DNA of 32,461 nucleotides from a virus. Below are positions 6,715 to 15,182 of the stretch, piece by piece. The position numbers were made by a program, and so were the translations under genes. Numbering within the stretch: the stretch's first letter is position 1; each line of letters begins with the position of its first letter. The notes beneath the pieces were generated by a model. That model was not told the DNA's origin, searched no databases, and saw only the letters and a list, made by a program, of their open reading frames with translations. The stretch spans positions 1-32,461 of the IMG/VR virus record IMGVR_UViG_3300024520_000316; one strand, given 5' to 3'.

Positions 6715-8232
6715 ATGAAGAAGATCAACGAAATGATAGAAACCGTTGCGATAGGCTCGGTTCTACTAAACCAGGACAATCCACGAATATTAAAAGACGA
6801 CAAATTTAAAAAGCTGGTCAAGTCAGTTAAGGAGTTTCCGCAAATGTTACAGATAAGGCCCATTGTTGTTAATTCTGACATGGTTGTACTTGGTGGTAAC
6901 ATGAGACTACAAGCCTGTAAAAAAGCAGGATTAAAAGAAGTAACAATAATAAAAGCCGATAACTTAACAGAAGAACAGCAAAAAGAGTTTATTATTAAAG
7001 ATAACGTAGGCTTTGGTGAGTGGGATTGGGATATGATTAATAACGATTGGAACACAGAAGAAGTTGAAGAATGGGGGTTAGATATTCCAGAGTTTGAAGT
7101 TGATGAAGTTCTTGAAACCGAAGAAGATGAATTTGATGTTCCTAATGGTGGGATTGAAACGGATATTGTTTTGGGTGATTTGTTTGAAATTGGAGAGCAT
7201 AGATTGTTGTGTGGAGATAGTACAAGCAGCGGTTCAATGGAGTTGTTAATGAATGGAAAGTTTGCAGACTTAGCACACAATGACCCACCGTACGGAATGA
7301 AGAAAGAAAAGGATGGTGTTTTGAATGACAACCTAAACTTTGACGACCTTTTACAGTTTAACCACGATTGGATTCCTTTACAATGGTCACACCTCAAAGA
7401 GAACGGCAGTTGGTATTGTTGGGGAATAGACGAACCACTTATGGACGTTTATTGCGATATTATAAAACCTTATATTCAACAAGGAAAAGCTTCTTTTCGT
7501 AATTTAATTACATGGAACAAAGGGCATGGTCAAGGTCAAAACTCTGAACTAACTAGAAGTTTCGCTAATGCAGACGAAAAATGTTTGTTTGTTATGATGG
7601 GTATGCAAGATTTGAACCCGTCAAAAGATAACTTCCCTGAAGAATGGAGAGGCGTTTTAAATTATCTCAAAAACGAAAGAGATAAGGTTAATTGGAAAAC
7701 TTCAGACGTAATAACAATAACTGGTAAATCTTCGGCTAGTCACTACTTCACTGAATCGCAATTTTTAATACCAACAGAAGAACACTACAACAAACTCAAG
7801 CAAGAAGCAAAAGGAAAGGCTTTTCAAAAAGAATTTAAGCAGTTAAAAAAAGAGGCTTCTCAAATACTTGATGGAATAAAAAATAAAAGAGCCTACTTTA
7901 ACAACACGCACGACAACATGAACAACGTGTGGAACTTTGAAAGAACATCGCAAACAGAAAGAGAACACACAGGAGGACACGCAACACCAAAACCTTTGGA
8001 GTTGTGCGAAAGGGCAATAAAAAGCAGCTGCCCAGAACAAGGACTAGTTGTTGACGCTTTTCTTGGTTCGGGCTCAACAATGGTAGCTTCACACCAACTT
8101 AACAGAAAGTGTTACGGCATGGAACTAGACCCTAAATACTGTCAAGTAATAGTCAACAGAATGTTAAAACTTGATCCAACATTAGAGGTTAAATTGAACG
8201 GTAAGAAGTACGAACCAATAACAGAACACTAA
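6715..8232 (+). CDS. ParB-domain DNA methyltransferase
   Basis: A 505-residue fusion. Residues 1 to about 115 form a ParB/Sulfiredoxin-like domain: NPR near residue 23 and GGNMRLQA at 60-67. From about 150 onward is an amino-methyltransferase: motif IV DPPY (Asp190-Tyr193) and, near the C-terminus, the AdoMet-binding motif I DAFLGSGS (447-454) followed by MELDPKYC. Order IV then I is the beta class; DPPY indicates N6-adenine or N4-cytosine methylation. Such fusions are common in phages and are thought to protect phage DNA from host restriction. No matching endonuclease gene is adjacent, so an orphan role fits. The start may be ATG 6715 or the in-frame ATG 6733 (see findings). Confidence 0.87.
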   Translation: MKKINEMIETVAIGSVLLNQDNPRILKDDKFKKLVKSVKEFPQMLQIRPIVVNSDMVVLGGNMRLQACKKAGLKEVTIIKADNLTEEQQKEFIIKDNVGFGEWDWDMINNDWNTEEVEEWGLDIPEFEVDEVLETEEDEFDVPNGGIETDIVLGDLFEIGEHRLLCGDSTSSGSMELLMNGKFADLAHNDPPYGMKKEKDGVLNDNLNFDDLLQFNHDWIPLQWSHLKENGSWYCWGIDEPLMDVYCDIIKPYIQQGKASFRNLITWNKGHGQGQNSELTRSFANADEKCLFVMMGMQDLNPSKDNFPEEWRGVLNYLKNERDKVNWKTSDVITITGKSSASHYFTESQFLIPTEEHYNKLKQEAKGKAFQKEFKQLKKEASQILDGIKNKRAYFNNTHDNMNNVWNFERTSQTEREHTGGHATPKPLELCERAIKSSCPEQGLVVDAFLGSGSTMVASHQLNRKCYGMELDPKYCQVIVNRMLKLDPTLEVKLNGKKYEPITEH

Positions 8233-8245
8233 CAGAACAAAAAAT

Positions 8246-8677
8246 ATGTCAAAGGAGGATTTAATACCATTTAAAAAAGGTCAATCTGGTAACCCTAAAG
8301 GAAGACCACCTAAACTAGTATCTCACATTACAAGGGAACTAAACAAAGAAGGCTATAAAGCTGTAAGTAAAAGCAATATATTAGATGCTTACCTTACCTT
8401 AATTCAACTACCATACGAAGAAATTAAAGCAATAGCAAACCCGAAAGATAAAACAAAATATCCTTTCTTTTATAAATTGGTAGCCAAGGAATTGATAGGT
8501 AAGAAGGGTTCTGAAATGCTGGAAAAGTTACTTGACAGAGCATTAGGAAAAGCAACACAAAACACTGACATAACAACCAAGGGCGACAAGCTACAAACAC
8601 AGTTCATTGTAGGCACTAAAGAACATGGTGACGAGGTTAAGGACTTTGTAAACGATATTAAAGAAGATAAAGAGTAA
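8246..8677 (+). CDS. Terminase small-subunit-like protein
   Basis: A 143-residue protein whose N-terminus carries the phage motif FKKGQSGNPKGRPPK (about residues 9-23). This motif is common in DUF5681-type proteins encoded just before terminase genes. The rest is helical and charged (LYKLVAKEL-like segment, then LEKLLDRALGKATQ) with an acidic tail. By position, one gene away from TerL, it is the likely small terminase subunit that selects packaging sites. It lacks an obvious textbook HTH, so the call rests on the motif and context. Confidence 0.65.
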   Translation: MSKEDLIPFKKGQSGNPKGRPPKLVSHITRELNKEGYKAVSKSNILDAYLTLIQLPYEEIKAIANPKDKTKYPFFYKLVAKELIGKKGSEMLEKLLDRALGKATQNTDITTKGDKLQTQFIVGTKEHGDEVKDFVNDIKEDKE

Positions 8678-8696
8678 ACCACTTAAATTAAACCAC

Positions 8697-8981
8697 ATGA
8701 AGAAGAACAAAGTATTTGAAAACAGAAACAAGCCTACGACTTTTCCACACTGGAATACTGCACTATGTTATTTACTATTAGATTATTATAACGCCCCTGA
8801 ATGGCTTTGGACTGTTGCTATAATATTCTTTGGAATAGGATGGGTACTTGTAATTACTAGATACATTACACAGCAAAAGGTTGATTTATTCCCAGATAAA
8901 GAAGATGTAAAACGAAAGCCAATAAGTAAAAGTAAGTGGCAAATGAAACTTGAAGAAATACAAAGCAAGCAGAATAGCTAA
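8697..8981 (+). CDS. Small membrane protein between the terminase genes, 94 aa
   Basis: The first 25 residues are polar. Two hydrophobic stretches follow, about residues 25-34 (ALCYLLLDYY) and 38-58 (WLWTVAIIFFGIGWVLVITR), giving one sure and one possible membrane helix. The tail is basic and charged. The stop at 8979-8981 abuts the TerL ATG at 8982. Position between TerS-like and TerL is unusual for a membrane protein. A role in packaging or in superinfection exclusion would be speculation; I do not recognise it. Confidence 0.6.
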   Translation: MKKNKVFENRNKPTTFPHWNTALCYLLLDYYNAPEWLWTVAIIFFGIGWVLVITRYITQQKVDLFPDKEDVKRKPISKSKWQMKLEEIQSKQNS

Positions 8982-10142
8982 ATGCGCTTATCTAATACTT
9001 TCATGCAGACTATGAAAGCCTATAAGCAGAACTATAGGTTTATCATTAATTCAGGTGGTTCTAGGTCTAGCAAGACTTACAGCACCTTACAACTACTCTA
9101 CATTCTAGCAAAGAACAGCCCTAAAAAACGTATTATTCACGTTGTTAGTTACTCAACACCCCATTTAAGGGACGGTGCAATAACTGATTTTGAAGATATT
9201 ATACAAAACGAAGGTGAAGACTTAGAAGAAGTTAGGCTAAAGAACCCTTATACGTTTACAATAGGTAAAAGCGTTATTAAATTCATTGGTATTGATCGAG
9301 TTGGTAAAGCCTTAGGAGGGCAAAAGGATATTCTTTTCATCAATGAAGCTAATAACATGCAGTGGAAAGTAGTACACCAACTTATACAGCGTACTACTGA
9401 AACAGTATTCATTGATTATAACCCCTCTGTAGAGTTCTGGGTAGACACTGAAGGGATAAGCCAAAGAGATAACGCTATAGTGTTGAACAGTACTTTCTTA
9501 GATAACCTGGAGAACTTAACAGCCTCACAGATAACAGAGTTTAAAGAGGGTAAGAAAAAGCATGATGACGAACTAGCACAAGACATTAAAGGCCACTGGT
9601 TCAATTGGTGGCGGGTTTACGGCCTAGGTAAGAAGGGGGTTGTTGAGGGTGCTATATTTAACAACTGGAGTACTGGAAAGTTTGACGATACACTACCTAT
9701 CATGTACGGCATGGACTTTGGCTTTAAAGACCCTTGCACATTGCTAAAGGTTGCCTTTGATAGTAAGACAATGACTATCTACCTACATGAAGAAATGTAT
9801 AAAAGTAAGCTAAGCCCTAACGAGATAATAGCAATGTTAAACGCTAAGATACCAAACAAGAATAGCCTTATACTTGCAGACAGCGCAGACCCTACACAAA
9901 TACGAGGCATTAAAAACGATGGTTTTAACATCATGGGCCTAGGAAAAGAGAAGATTGTAATAGGTATTAGGTCACTTCAGAACTGGCAATTTGTAGTAAC
10001 AGAAGAAAGCCGTAATTTAGTGAATGAACTATCTAACTACATTTGGTTAGATAAGACTGGAGAAGTGCCGATAGATAGCCAAAACCATTTACTTGACCCT
10101 TTACGCTATACTGAAAAATATTACAGATACAAAAACTCTTAA
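8982..10142 (+). CDS. terL: Terminase large subunit
   Basis: A 386-residue packaging motor. The ATPase domain has a Walker A variant GGSRSSKT (residues 25-32, Lys31) and Walker B DILFINEA with its Glu. The nuclease domain begins with MDFGFKDP (Asp245) and continues with LADSADP (Asp300, Asp303), the acidic residues of the RNase H-like fold. The length is on the short side for TerL but both halves are complete. It pumps DNA into the prohead and cuts the genome during headful or site-specific packaging; I cannot tell which type. It starts directly after the small membrane protein and is followed 23 bp later by the portal. Confidence 0.93.
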   Translation: MRLSNTFMQTMKAYKQNYRFIINSGGSRSSKTYSTLQLLYILAKNSPKKRIIHVVSYSTPHLRDGAITDFEDIIQNEGEDLEEVRLKNPYTFTIGKSVIKFIGIDRVGKALGGQKDILFINEANNMQWKVVHQLIQRTTETVFIDYNPSVEFWVDTEGISQRDNAIVLNSTFLDNLENLTASQITEFKEGKKKHDDELAQDIKGHWFNWWRVYGLGKKGVVEGAIFNNWSTGKFDDTLPIMYGMDFGFKDPCTLLKVAFDSKTMTIYLHEEMYKSKLSPNEIIAMLNAKIPNKNSLILADSADPTQIRGIKNDGFNIMGLGKEKIVIGIRSLQNWQFVVTEESRNLVNELSNYIWLDKTGEVPIDSQNHLLDPLRYTEKYYRYKNS

Positions 10143-10165
10143 TAAATTATCTTACTTTTATCAAC

Positions 10166-11287
10166 ATGAATGTATTTGACGCAAAAAAACTAACGCCAGA
10201 CTTCTGGAACGTAATTAATGGATATGATTATAAAAGGGCAACAGCAGACGAAATAGTAAAAGAAGGTTTCTTAGGTAACGAATTAGTTTATGCTTGTGTT
10301 TCTACACTTGCTAGGGCTTGCTCAGTGTTTCCTACGGTGTTAATGGATGGAGATAATATTGTAACTGATGTTAATGACCCTGTTTATAAGCTTTACTTTG
10401 GTAACTGGAATACTAAGCATGGTAAGTCTGAGGAAATGTATCAACTATTCGTCAACTTGTTCCTTCATGGTAAATCACACATTTTAAAAGAGTCTGAATC
10501 TATAGGTTTAGAAACTACTGAGCTTTGGACGTTACCAACTCAGGCTGTAACACCAGCACAGGAGCAAACAGGATATTTTGACCAAGTACCTTACTACATT
10601 TTTAACGATGGTGTTAAGCAATACAAATACTTTCCTTCTGAACTTATCACTTTAGAATATTACGACCCTTCCACAATGCAAGAGCAACATTTAGGGTTAA
10701 GTCCTTTACAGGGTGTTTGGAATACTATAGGAGCTTCTAACAATAGAGCAACAGCAGAAAAGGCAATGCTAGAAAATAGGGGTATAGCTGGAATTATTAG
10801 CCCAAAGGCTGCAAGCGGTGACGCTGGAGCATTAGGGTTTAGTAACTCTGTTATGGATTTAGTAAGGAAAGCTTTTGCTGGTATTTCTGGAGGAGCTGAA
10901 AAGTTTAATAAGGTTGAAGTAGTAGAACAAGCTGTAGACTTCACTCAGTTAGGAATGAATGCTACAGATATGAAAGTAATTGAAATGCAACTACCTCATA
11001 TTAGGAGTGTTTGTAGGGCGTTGAATCTACCTTCTCAAAAGTTTGGAGATTACCAAAGCTCACAATACGCTAACTATGTAGAAGCTGATAGAGTTTTTTA
11101 CACAGGTGCAGTAATGCCAAACGTTGAGCTGTTTTTAAATCAATTTCAAAAAGGTTGTTTAAACCATATTAACATGGTTTCAAGTAAGAACTACCACGTA
11201 GAGCTTGACCCTGAAAGGGTAGAGCAATTACAAACAACAACAGAGGAAACAGCATCAACAACAACAGAAGAAAATGAACAACGATAA
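10166..11287 (+). CDS. HK97-type portal protein
   Basis: A 373-residue portal. Family features include VYACVSTLARACSVFPTVL near residues 40-60 and the ITLEYYDPS...LGLSPLQG segment. The C-terminal helix region has CRALNLPSQKFGD...YANYVEADRVFY, typical of the HK97 portal crown and stem. It forms the dodecameric DNA gate at one capsid vertex. The C-terminus is a Thr/Glu-rich tail. The last 14 bp overlap a tiny Lys-rich gene. A weak promoter-like TACTTTTA lies at 10153-10160, similar to but less perfect than the boxes elsewhere. Confidence 0.92.
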   Translation: MNVFDAKKLTPDFWNVINGYDYKRATADEIVKEGFLGNELVYACVSTLARACSVFPTVLMDGDNIVTDVNDPVYKLYFGNWNTKHGKSEEMYQLFVNLFLHGKSHILKESESIGLETTELWTLPTQAVTPAQEQTGYFDQVPYYIFNDGVKQYKYFPSELITLEYYDPSTMQEQHLGLSPLQGVWNTIGASNNRATAEKAMLENRGIAGIISPKAASGDAGALGFSNSVMDLVRKAFAGISGGAEKFNKVEVVEQAVDFTQLGMNATDMKVIEMQLPHIRSVCRALNLPSQKFGDYQSSQYANYVEADRVFYTGAVMPNVELFLNQFQKGCLNHINMVSSKNYHVELDPERVEQLQTTTEETASTTTEENEQR

Positions 11288-11378
11288 GATAATAAAGGGT
11301 ACTAACTTAGCAGACATTAAAAAGCTGTTAGAGGCAAAGAAGCAGAAAGCTAACGATAAAAAAATGATAAAAAAATGA
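11274..11378 (+). CDS. Tiny lysine-rich protein, 34 aa
   Basis: ATG 11274 to TGA 11376-11378. It overlaps the portal gene by 14 bp and the protease gene by 4 bp (ATGA). About one third of residues are Lys, with the helix LADIKKLLEAKKQK. The double overlap argues for real translation, perhaps also as a coupling element between portal and protease. No function known. Confidence 0.45.
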   Translation: MNNDKIIKGTNLADIKKLLEAKKQKANDKKMIKK

Positions 11379-12268
11379 GCGATTTAAGACATTCAGCAGT
11401 TAAGCAAGTAACAAGAGATAAAGAGGAGGCTTTAATGCTTAAACGTGGAGCGGTAAAGTTCACAGATTCACCTACTTTAAGCCCTGTATTGGGAGTAACT
11501 AAAGATGATGAACAAAACAAGGCTCTACTAGAAAGAAACTTACCACTAGATACAGAGGAGGCGGTTTACCGTACCATCATAGCGAACACATACAACTACA
11601 TGGATTCGCATGACGATGTACACTTAAACAATGTGTTCAAGAAGTCTTTAGAAGAAACTAAAAAGCTATTCTTATTGCATGATCACAAGTTTGAAGTGAC
11701 AGCTCAAACAGGAAATATATTAAAAGCATACGAACAAGACGGGCGCTTTATTTATTACGGGCTTAACTCTCCACTTGATACCCAAGCTTTACTTCTGGAC
11801 GTTGAAATAGAACGCGCTAAGAATGAACTTGTATTCAATGAGTACAAAAATCATAATATTAACCAACATAGTGTAGGAATGTACTATGTAAAGATTGACC
11901 TAGCAATAGACAACCAAGACGACAAAGAAGCTTATGCACTTTATAGAAAGTACCTACCACAGATTGGAAACGCTGACAAAGTAGAAAAGCAGGGTTACTT
12001 TTTTGCTGTCCAGGAAGCAAAACTAAAAGAAACAAGCGCGGTTTTAATGGGTTCTAATGACTTGACAGGCATATTTGATAACAATAAAAGCATTAAAAGC
12101 ATCGATGAAGCGCAAAAAATGTTCGATTATTTAGGTCAAAATATAGAGAATAAGGAAATTTTTAATAATATTTGTAAGCAGTATGTTGACACTTTTACTC
12201 AAATAGAGCCGTCTTTGGACACTCAAACAGATAAAAAGCCGTCTTTTTACGAACTAATGAGTAAATAA
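11375..12268 (+). CDS. HK97-type prohead protease
   Basis: A 297-residue protein between portal and major capsid, the standard protease position. The core shows LLHDHKF with His102 and His104, NQHSVGM with Ser166, and KETSAVLMGSN, matching the His, Ser and Glu/SLV-type motifs of the U35 herpesvirus-fold proteases. The first 35 residues are a polar leader and the last 80 or so an acidic, probably scaffold-like extension. The protease is expected to cleave the capsid delta domain and itself during head maturation. It is coupled by ATGA to the tiny gene before it. Confidence 0.85.
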   Translation: MSDLRHSAVKQVTRDKEEALMLKRGAVKFTDSPTLSPVLGVTKDDEQNKALLERNLPLDTEEAVYRTIIANTYNYMDSHDDVHLNNVFKKSLEETKKLFLLHDHKFEVTAQTGNILKAYEQDGRFIYYGLNSPLDTQALLLDVEIERAKNELVFNEYKNHNINQHSVGMYYVKIDLAIDNQDDKEAYALYRKYLPQIGNADKVEKQGYFFAVQEAKLKETSAVLMGSNDLTGIFDNNKSIKSIDEAQKMFDYLGQNIENKEIFNNICKQYVDTFTQIEPSLDTQTDKKPSFYELMSK

Positions 12269-12307
12269 GTAATTAACAAACAAAGACCCCTAACAGGGCA
12301 AAAGAAA

Positions 12308-13567
12308 ATGAAATTTAAAGAATTTTTAGTGTCTAAAGAAGTTAGTGACATCACTAAGTTAGATGCAGAAGCACAAGCTGGCTTGTACAATGAGTACAAC
12401 GAAGTGTCAAAAGTAGCAATTGACAAAGCAATTGAGTTAAAAGCATCTAAAGAAGATGTTGACGCAATGAAAAGCGAATTAGAAGCTAACATTACAAAGC
12501 AATTTGTAGCACTTCAAACAGTTCTTAAAGAGCAAGGTGTTTACATGAAAAAACTTTCTAAAGGTGAAGTAGAAGCTAAGAACGTTACTATCAAAGAATT
12601 GGTAGACGGTAAAGCTGACGCATTGAAAGCTTTAGCAAGTGGAGCATCAAGAGAGAACGTAAAGTTCACAGTAAATAAAGCTGATATGTCTTTAGCTGGT
12701 AACACAACAGGACAGATACCACAAGCGGACAGAAATCCAATGATTGGTGACGTAAAAGAAAGAGCTACAACTCTTTTAGACATTGTTACTGTTGGTTCTA
12801 TTGGATCAAATGTAAAAGAGTGGGTTTATGTTTCTAATGAAAGTGGTGCAGCGGGACCAACTGGTGAAGGACTTATTAAGAACAATATCGATTTTGATTT
12901 AATCGTAGGTTCTCAAAAAGTTGAAAAAATCACAGCTTATATTACTGCTACTGACGAAATGTTAGAAGATGTTGAAGGTATCACTAGCTTGATTCAAAAC
13001 AAATTGACTACTAAGGTTAGATTAGCTTTAGAGCAAGGGGTTTATAGTGGTACTGGTGTTTCTCCTATACTTAATGGAATTGTAACAGTAGCTCCAGTTT
13101 TTGCAGCTGGTACTTTTGCTTTGTCAGTAGACAACGCTAACGAAGTAGATGTTTTAGCAGTAGCTCAAAACCAAATTGAATTAGCTAACTGTCCAGCACC
13201 AACAGCTATCTTTATGAATCCTTCTGATGTAACAAGGTTATTGTTGCAAAAGGTATCTTCTACTGATAAGCGTTATATTGAAAGACTACAGTTAATTGCT
13301 GGAACTCTTTCTTTTGATGGTGTACCAGTAATCAAGTCTACAATGGTTACAGTTGGAGACTTCTTAATGGGAGACTTTACTAAAGCTAACGTTGATTACA
13401 AGAAAGGATTTACTGTTGAGATTGGCTACAACGCTGATAACTTCGTTAAAAACTTCAAGACTATTAGAGGTGAGGTAAGAGCTGTTTGTTACGTTGAAAA
13501 CAATGATAGAACGTCATTTGTTTACGGTAACTTTGCAACAGCAAAAGCTGCTTTAGAAACAGTATAG
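12308..13567 (+). CDS. HK97-fold major capsid protein
   Basis: A 419-residue protein. Residues 1 to about 95 are helical and charged with heptad character (the delta or scaffold domain removed by the protease). The rest is the HK97 fold: TGQIPQADRNPMIGD, an E-loop-like NESGAAGPTGEG, KVEKITAYITATDEML, an A-domain region, and TRLLLQK. It builds the icosahedral shell. A strong terminator follows 21 bp after the stop. Synonymous codon use appears more GCT/GTT-rich than in neighbours, as expected for a highly expressed gene (impression only). Confidence 0.93.
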   Translation: MKFKEFLVSKEVSDITKLDAEAQAGLYNEYNEVSKVAIDKAIELKASKEDVDAMKSELEANITKQFVALQTVLKEQGVYMKKLSKGEVEAKNVTIKELVDGKADALKALASGASRENVKFTVNKADMSLAGNTTGQIPQADRNPMIGDVKERATTLLDIVTVGSIGSNVKEWVYVSNESGAAGPTGEGLIKNNIDFDLIVGSQKVEKITAYITATDEMLEDVEGITSLIQNKLTTKVRLALEQGVYSGTGVSPILNGIVTVAPVFAAGTFALSVDNANEVDVLAVAQNQIELANCPAPTAIFMNPSDVTRLLLQKVSSTDKRYIERLQLIAGTLSFDGVPVIKSTMVTVGDFLMGDFTKANVDYKKGFTVEIGYNADNFVKNFKTIRGEVRAVCYVENNDRTSFVYGNFATAKAALETV

Positions 13568-13588
13568 TAAACTGTTAAACAATAAATT

Positions 13589-13619
13589 AAAAGCCCTGTC
13601 TAGTACGGGGCTTTTTTTT
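13589..13619 (+). terminator. Strong intrinsic terminator after the major capsid gene
   Basis: An 11-bp stem (AAAAGCCCTGT with the ACGGGGCTTTT arm, one G-U) with a five-base loop, running into a T8 tract. It isolates the capsid transcript from the neck and tail operon. Confidence 0.9.
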
Positions 13620-13633
13620 GCTTTAAATTATCT

Positions 13634-13641
13634 TATATTTG
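13634..13641 (+). promoter_or_regulatory. -7 promoter box (TATATTTG) for the neck/tail operon
   Basis: A perfect TAnnTTTG 15 bp past the capsid terminator, followed by GAAGTAAAC and a 21-bp leader to ATG 13663. No TTG at the optimal -33 spacing; a TTTG occurs only 13 bp upstream. Confidence 0.6.
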
Positions 13642-13662
13642 AAGTAAACAAAAACTATTATC

Positions 13663-13854
13663 ATGGCAAAGAAACAAGCAAAGAAGAAACCAGAAGCAGC
13701 ACCAAAGAAAGCAGCGGTAAAATTAGACCCTAAAAAGTTTTACGACTTTGAAGTAACTAAAGACAGTAAGCACCTAAAGAAAGGGCTTATTACTATCACT
13801 GGTGAAATGTGTACTATCTTTATTAAAAAAGGTTTAGGTAGTGTTAAGGCTTAA
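13663..13854 (+). CDS. Small Lys/Ala-rich protein, 63 aa, after the capsid gene
   Basis: The first 20 residues are a Lys/Ala/Pro-rich basic tail (MAKKQAKKKPEAAPKKAAVK). A compact domain of about 40 residues follows (FYDFEVTKDSKHLKKG, ITITGEM, IFIKKGLGSVKA). The layout resembles small phage structural accessory proteins in which a K-x-G strand pair is followed by a terminal helix ending in GLxxV. The gene at 23587 has the same layout and also follows a terminated shell gene. It overlaps the next gene by 14 bp. A capsid decoration or connector role is possible but unproven. Confidence 0.6.
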   Translation: MAKKQAKKKPEAAPKKAAVKLDPKKFYDFEVTKDSKHLKKGLITITGEMCTIFIKKGLGSVKA

Positions 13855-14638
13855 AGTAAATAACGACTCAAGGACTATAAAAGATGAGTTTGTAGATGTT
13901 ACTCTAAATGAGTTATCAGATGCTTATAAATTCGTGAGTACACTTGATGCTGAAACCAAACGATACTTATTGACCACAACAGAAGCAGAAATAGACCAAG
14001 ACAAGTTCTTTGAATTTAAAATAAAGTGGGTTACTATGTTTAGTGACTTGACTATAAACGAATTACGATTGATACCTCAATACGAGGGTACGGCTATAGA
14101 CATATCTGTAGACTGGCTTTACAATCTTTGTGAGAAGTTCTTACACCAACCAGAGACTTACTTAGAGCTAAAGGAATTTAAGCACAAAGGAGTTAAGTAC
14201 AATTTAATAGAACCTTTAAAAACTATAGGAGGTGCTCAAATGTTATTTGGTAACGGAAACTACAGACAGTTTATGCTTGGAAGTCAGTTAACTAACATGG
14301 TCCACGATCAAAAGAATGAACGAGGTATTGAAAGCTTAAAGCAATTATTTGCTTTGTTGTATTCAGATGGTAACGACTCAAGCGACGATATAGTAAACAG
14401 GTCGGAAAAGTTTGGAACGGTAAACGCGATGTATGGCTGGTCAGCTTACTTTTTTTTTGTTCAGTTGGTAGAGAAGTACAAAGATTATTTCAAGTTATCT
14501 ATGACAAAGAACCCACCTCCAAAAGTAGCGGTACAATTAGCGAAACAACAGCTAAGAGTATTACTATTAAGAACCACTTTTGGGAGATTGTTGCTATCAA
14601 AGTTGCCGAAACGGGAGTTTTCAATACTAAAGACATAA
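13841..14638 (+). CDS. Tail assembly chaperone-like protein, zero-frame product, GTG start
   Basis: A 265-residue zero-frame product from GTG 13841, overlapping the previous gene by 14 bp; no nearer ATG in frame. The first 215 or so residues look coding (DVTLNELSDAYKFV, GGAQMLFGNGNYRQFMLG, YGWSAYFFFVQLVEKYKDYF). The last 40 residues (VLLLRTTFGRLLLSKL and on) look like an out-of-frame read. A -1 frame is open from 14374 to 14712 and ends in an ATGA overlap with the next gene, so the natural long product is probably a -1 frameshift fusion of about 290 residues. The GW and YGW patterns resemble Bacteroidetes phage neck/tail chaperone proteins, but the family call is tentative. Confidence 0.6.
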   Translation: MLRLKVNNDSRTIKDEFVDVTLNELSDAYKFVSTLDAETKRYLLTTTEAEIDQDKFFEFKIKWVTMFSDLTINELRLIPQYEGTAIDISVDWLYNLCEKFLHQPETYLELKEFKHKGVKYNLIEPLKTIGGAQMLFGNGNYRQFMLGSQLTNMVHDQKNERGIESLKQLFALLYSDGNDSSDDIVNRSEKFGTVNAMYGWSAYFFFVQLVEKYKDYFKLSMTKNPPPKVAVQLAKQQLRVLLLRTTFGRLLLSKLPKREFSILKT

Positions 14639-14712
14639 CACCACTTGAGGCAGTAATGAATAAAAGAGCCTTTGACGTATTAAGGGTATTTAATTTAAAA
14701 TTAACAGAATGA
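14374..14712 (+). other. -1 frame extension of the upstream gene (probable frameshift product C-terminus)
   Basis: This frame is open from 14374 (after a TAA at 14371) to TGA 14710-14712. From 14521 it encodes 63 residues with clear protein character (KNHFWEIVAIKVAETGVF, then TPLEAVMNKRAFDVLRVF). Its stop overlaps the ATG of the next gene at 14709 (ATGA), like many other junctions here. Candidate slip sites are the T9 run at 14450-14458, which contains T TTT TTT in the right phase, and the AAAA at 14521-14524 (CCA AAA G). Confidence 0.65.
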
Positions 14713-15182
14713 CATACGAAGCATTAGTAGACATATTTAAGAACGCGGCAAGCGCTTACGTGCCTGTTTCACCAGCTTTACCTTTAAACTTTCATTACGA
14801 TAAAGTGTGGTATAATAACGGTGCTGCTGCTAATAAGTACCCTTCAATGTTGTTTGAATGTTCACCAGATTTTGAGTTAGTGGGGCAACAGTTCAACAAC
14901 AGAACAGGGCAACAGGTCTTTACTGGTAAATTATTCTTTTACGATACGTTTTGGGAAGCAGAAAGAACTGCTAAAGTAGTCTACAAGAAACAAAGCGAAC
15001 TAAACGAATTAGCGTTAAAAGTAATAGGACAAATAAACGGACAAACTCAACTTATACCTACTCAACAAATACAGTGGGGTAAGGGCTTCTTTGGCTTAGA
15101 CGTACACAACCCTAAACTAGTACAGGTTTATATACCATTCACAGCAGTAATAAAAAGCGATTGCACACCCTTAACAGTTTAA
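14709..15182 (+). CDS. Probable neck/tail protein, 157 aa
   Basis: Starts at the ATGA overlap with the -1 frame stop and lies one base before the HK97 gp10-like gene. It is compact, with mixed strands (LNFHYDKVWYNNG, PSMLFECSPDFELVGQ, QVFTGKLFFYDTFW) and a C-terminal sheet-like end (PKLVQVYIPFTAVI). Between capsid and tail genes, this is the position of a head-tail connector or tail terminator in siphophages. I do not recognise a named family. Confidence 0.6.
   Translation: MTYEALVDIFKNAASAYVPVSPALPLNFHYDKVWYNNGAAANKYPSMLFECSPDFELVGQQFNNRTGQQVFTGKLFFYDTFWEAERTAKVVYKKQSELNELALKVIGQINGQTQLIPTQQIQWGKGFFGLDVHNPKLVQVYIPFTAVIKSDCTPLTV

Noticed and set aside
6687-7397. Minus-strand open frame of 236 codons
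   Set aside because: It lies wholly over the ParB-methyltransferase, has a Ser/Phe-rich composition and no recognisable domain. The + strand gene has intact catalytic motifs.
10153-10160. Promoter-like TACTTTTA before the portal gene
   Set aside because: One mismatch to TAnnTTTG, no -33 partner, and the gene can be read from the upstream terminase transcript.
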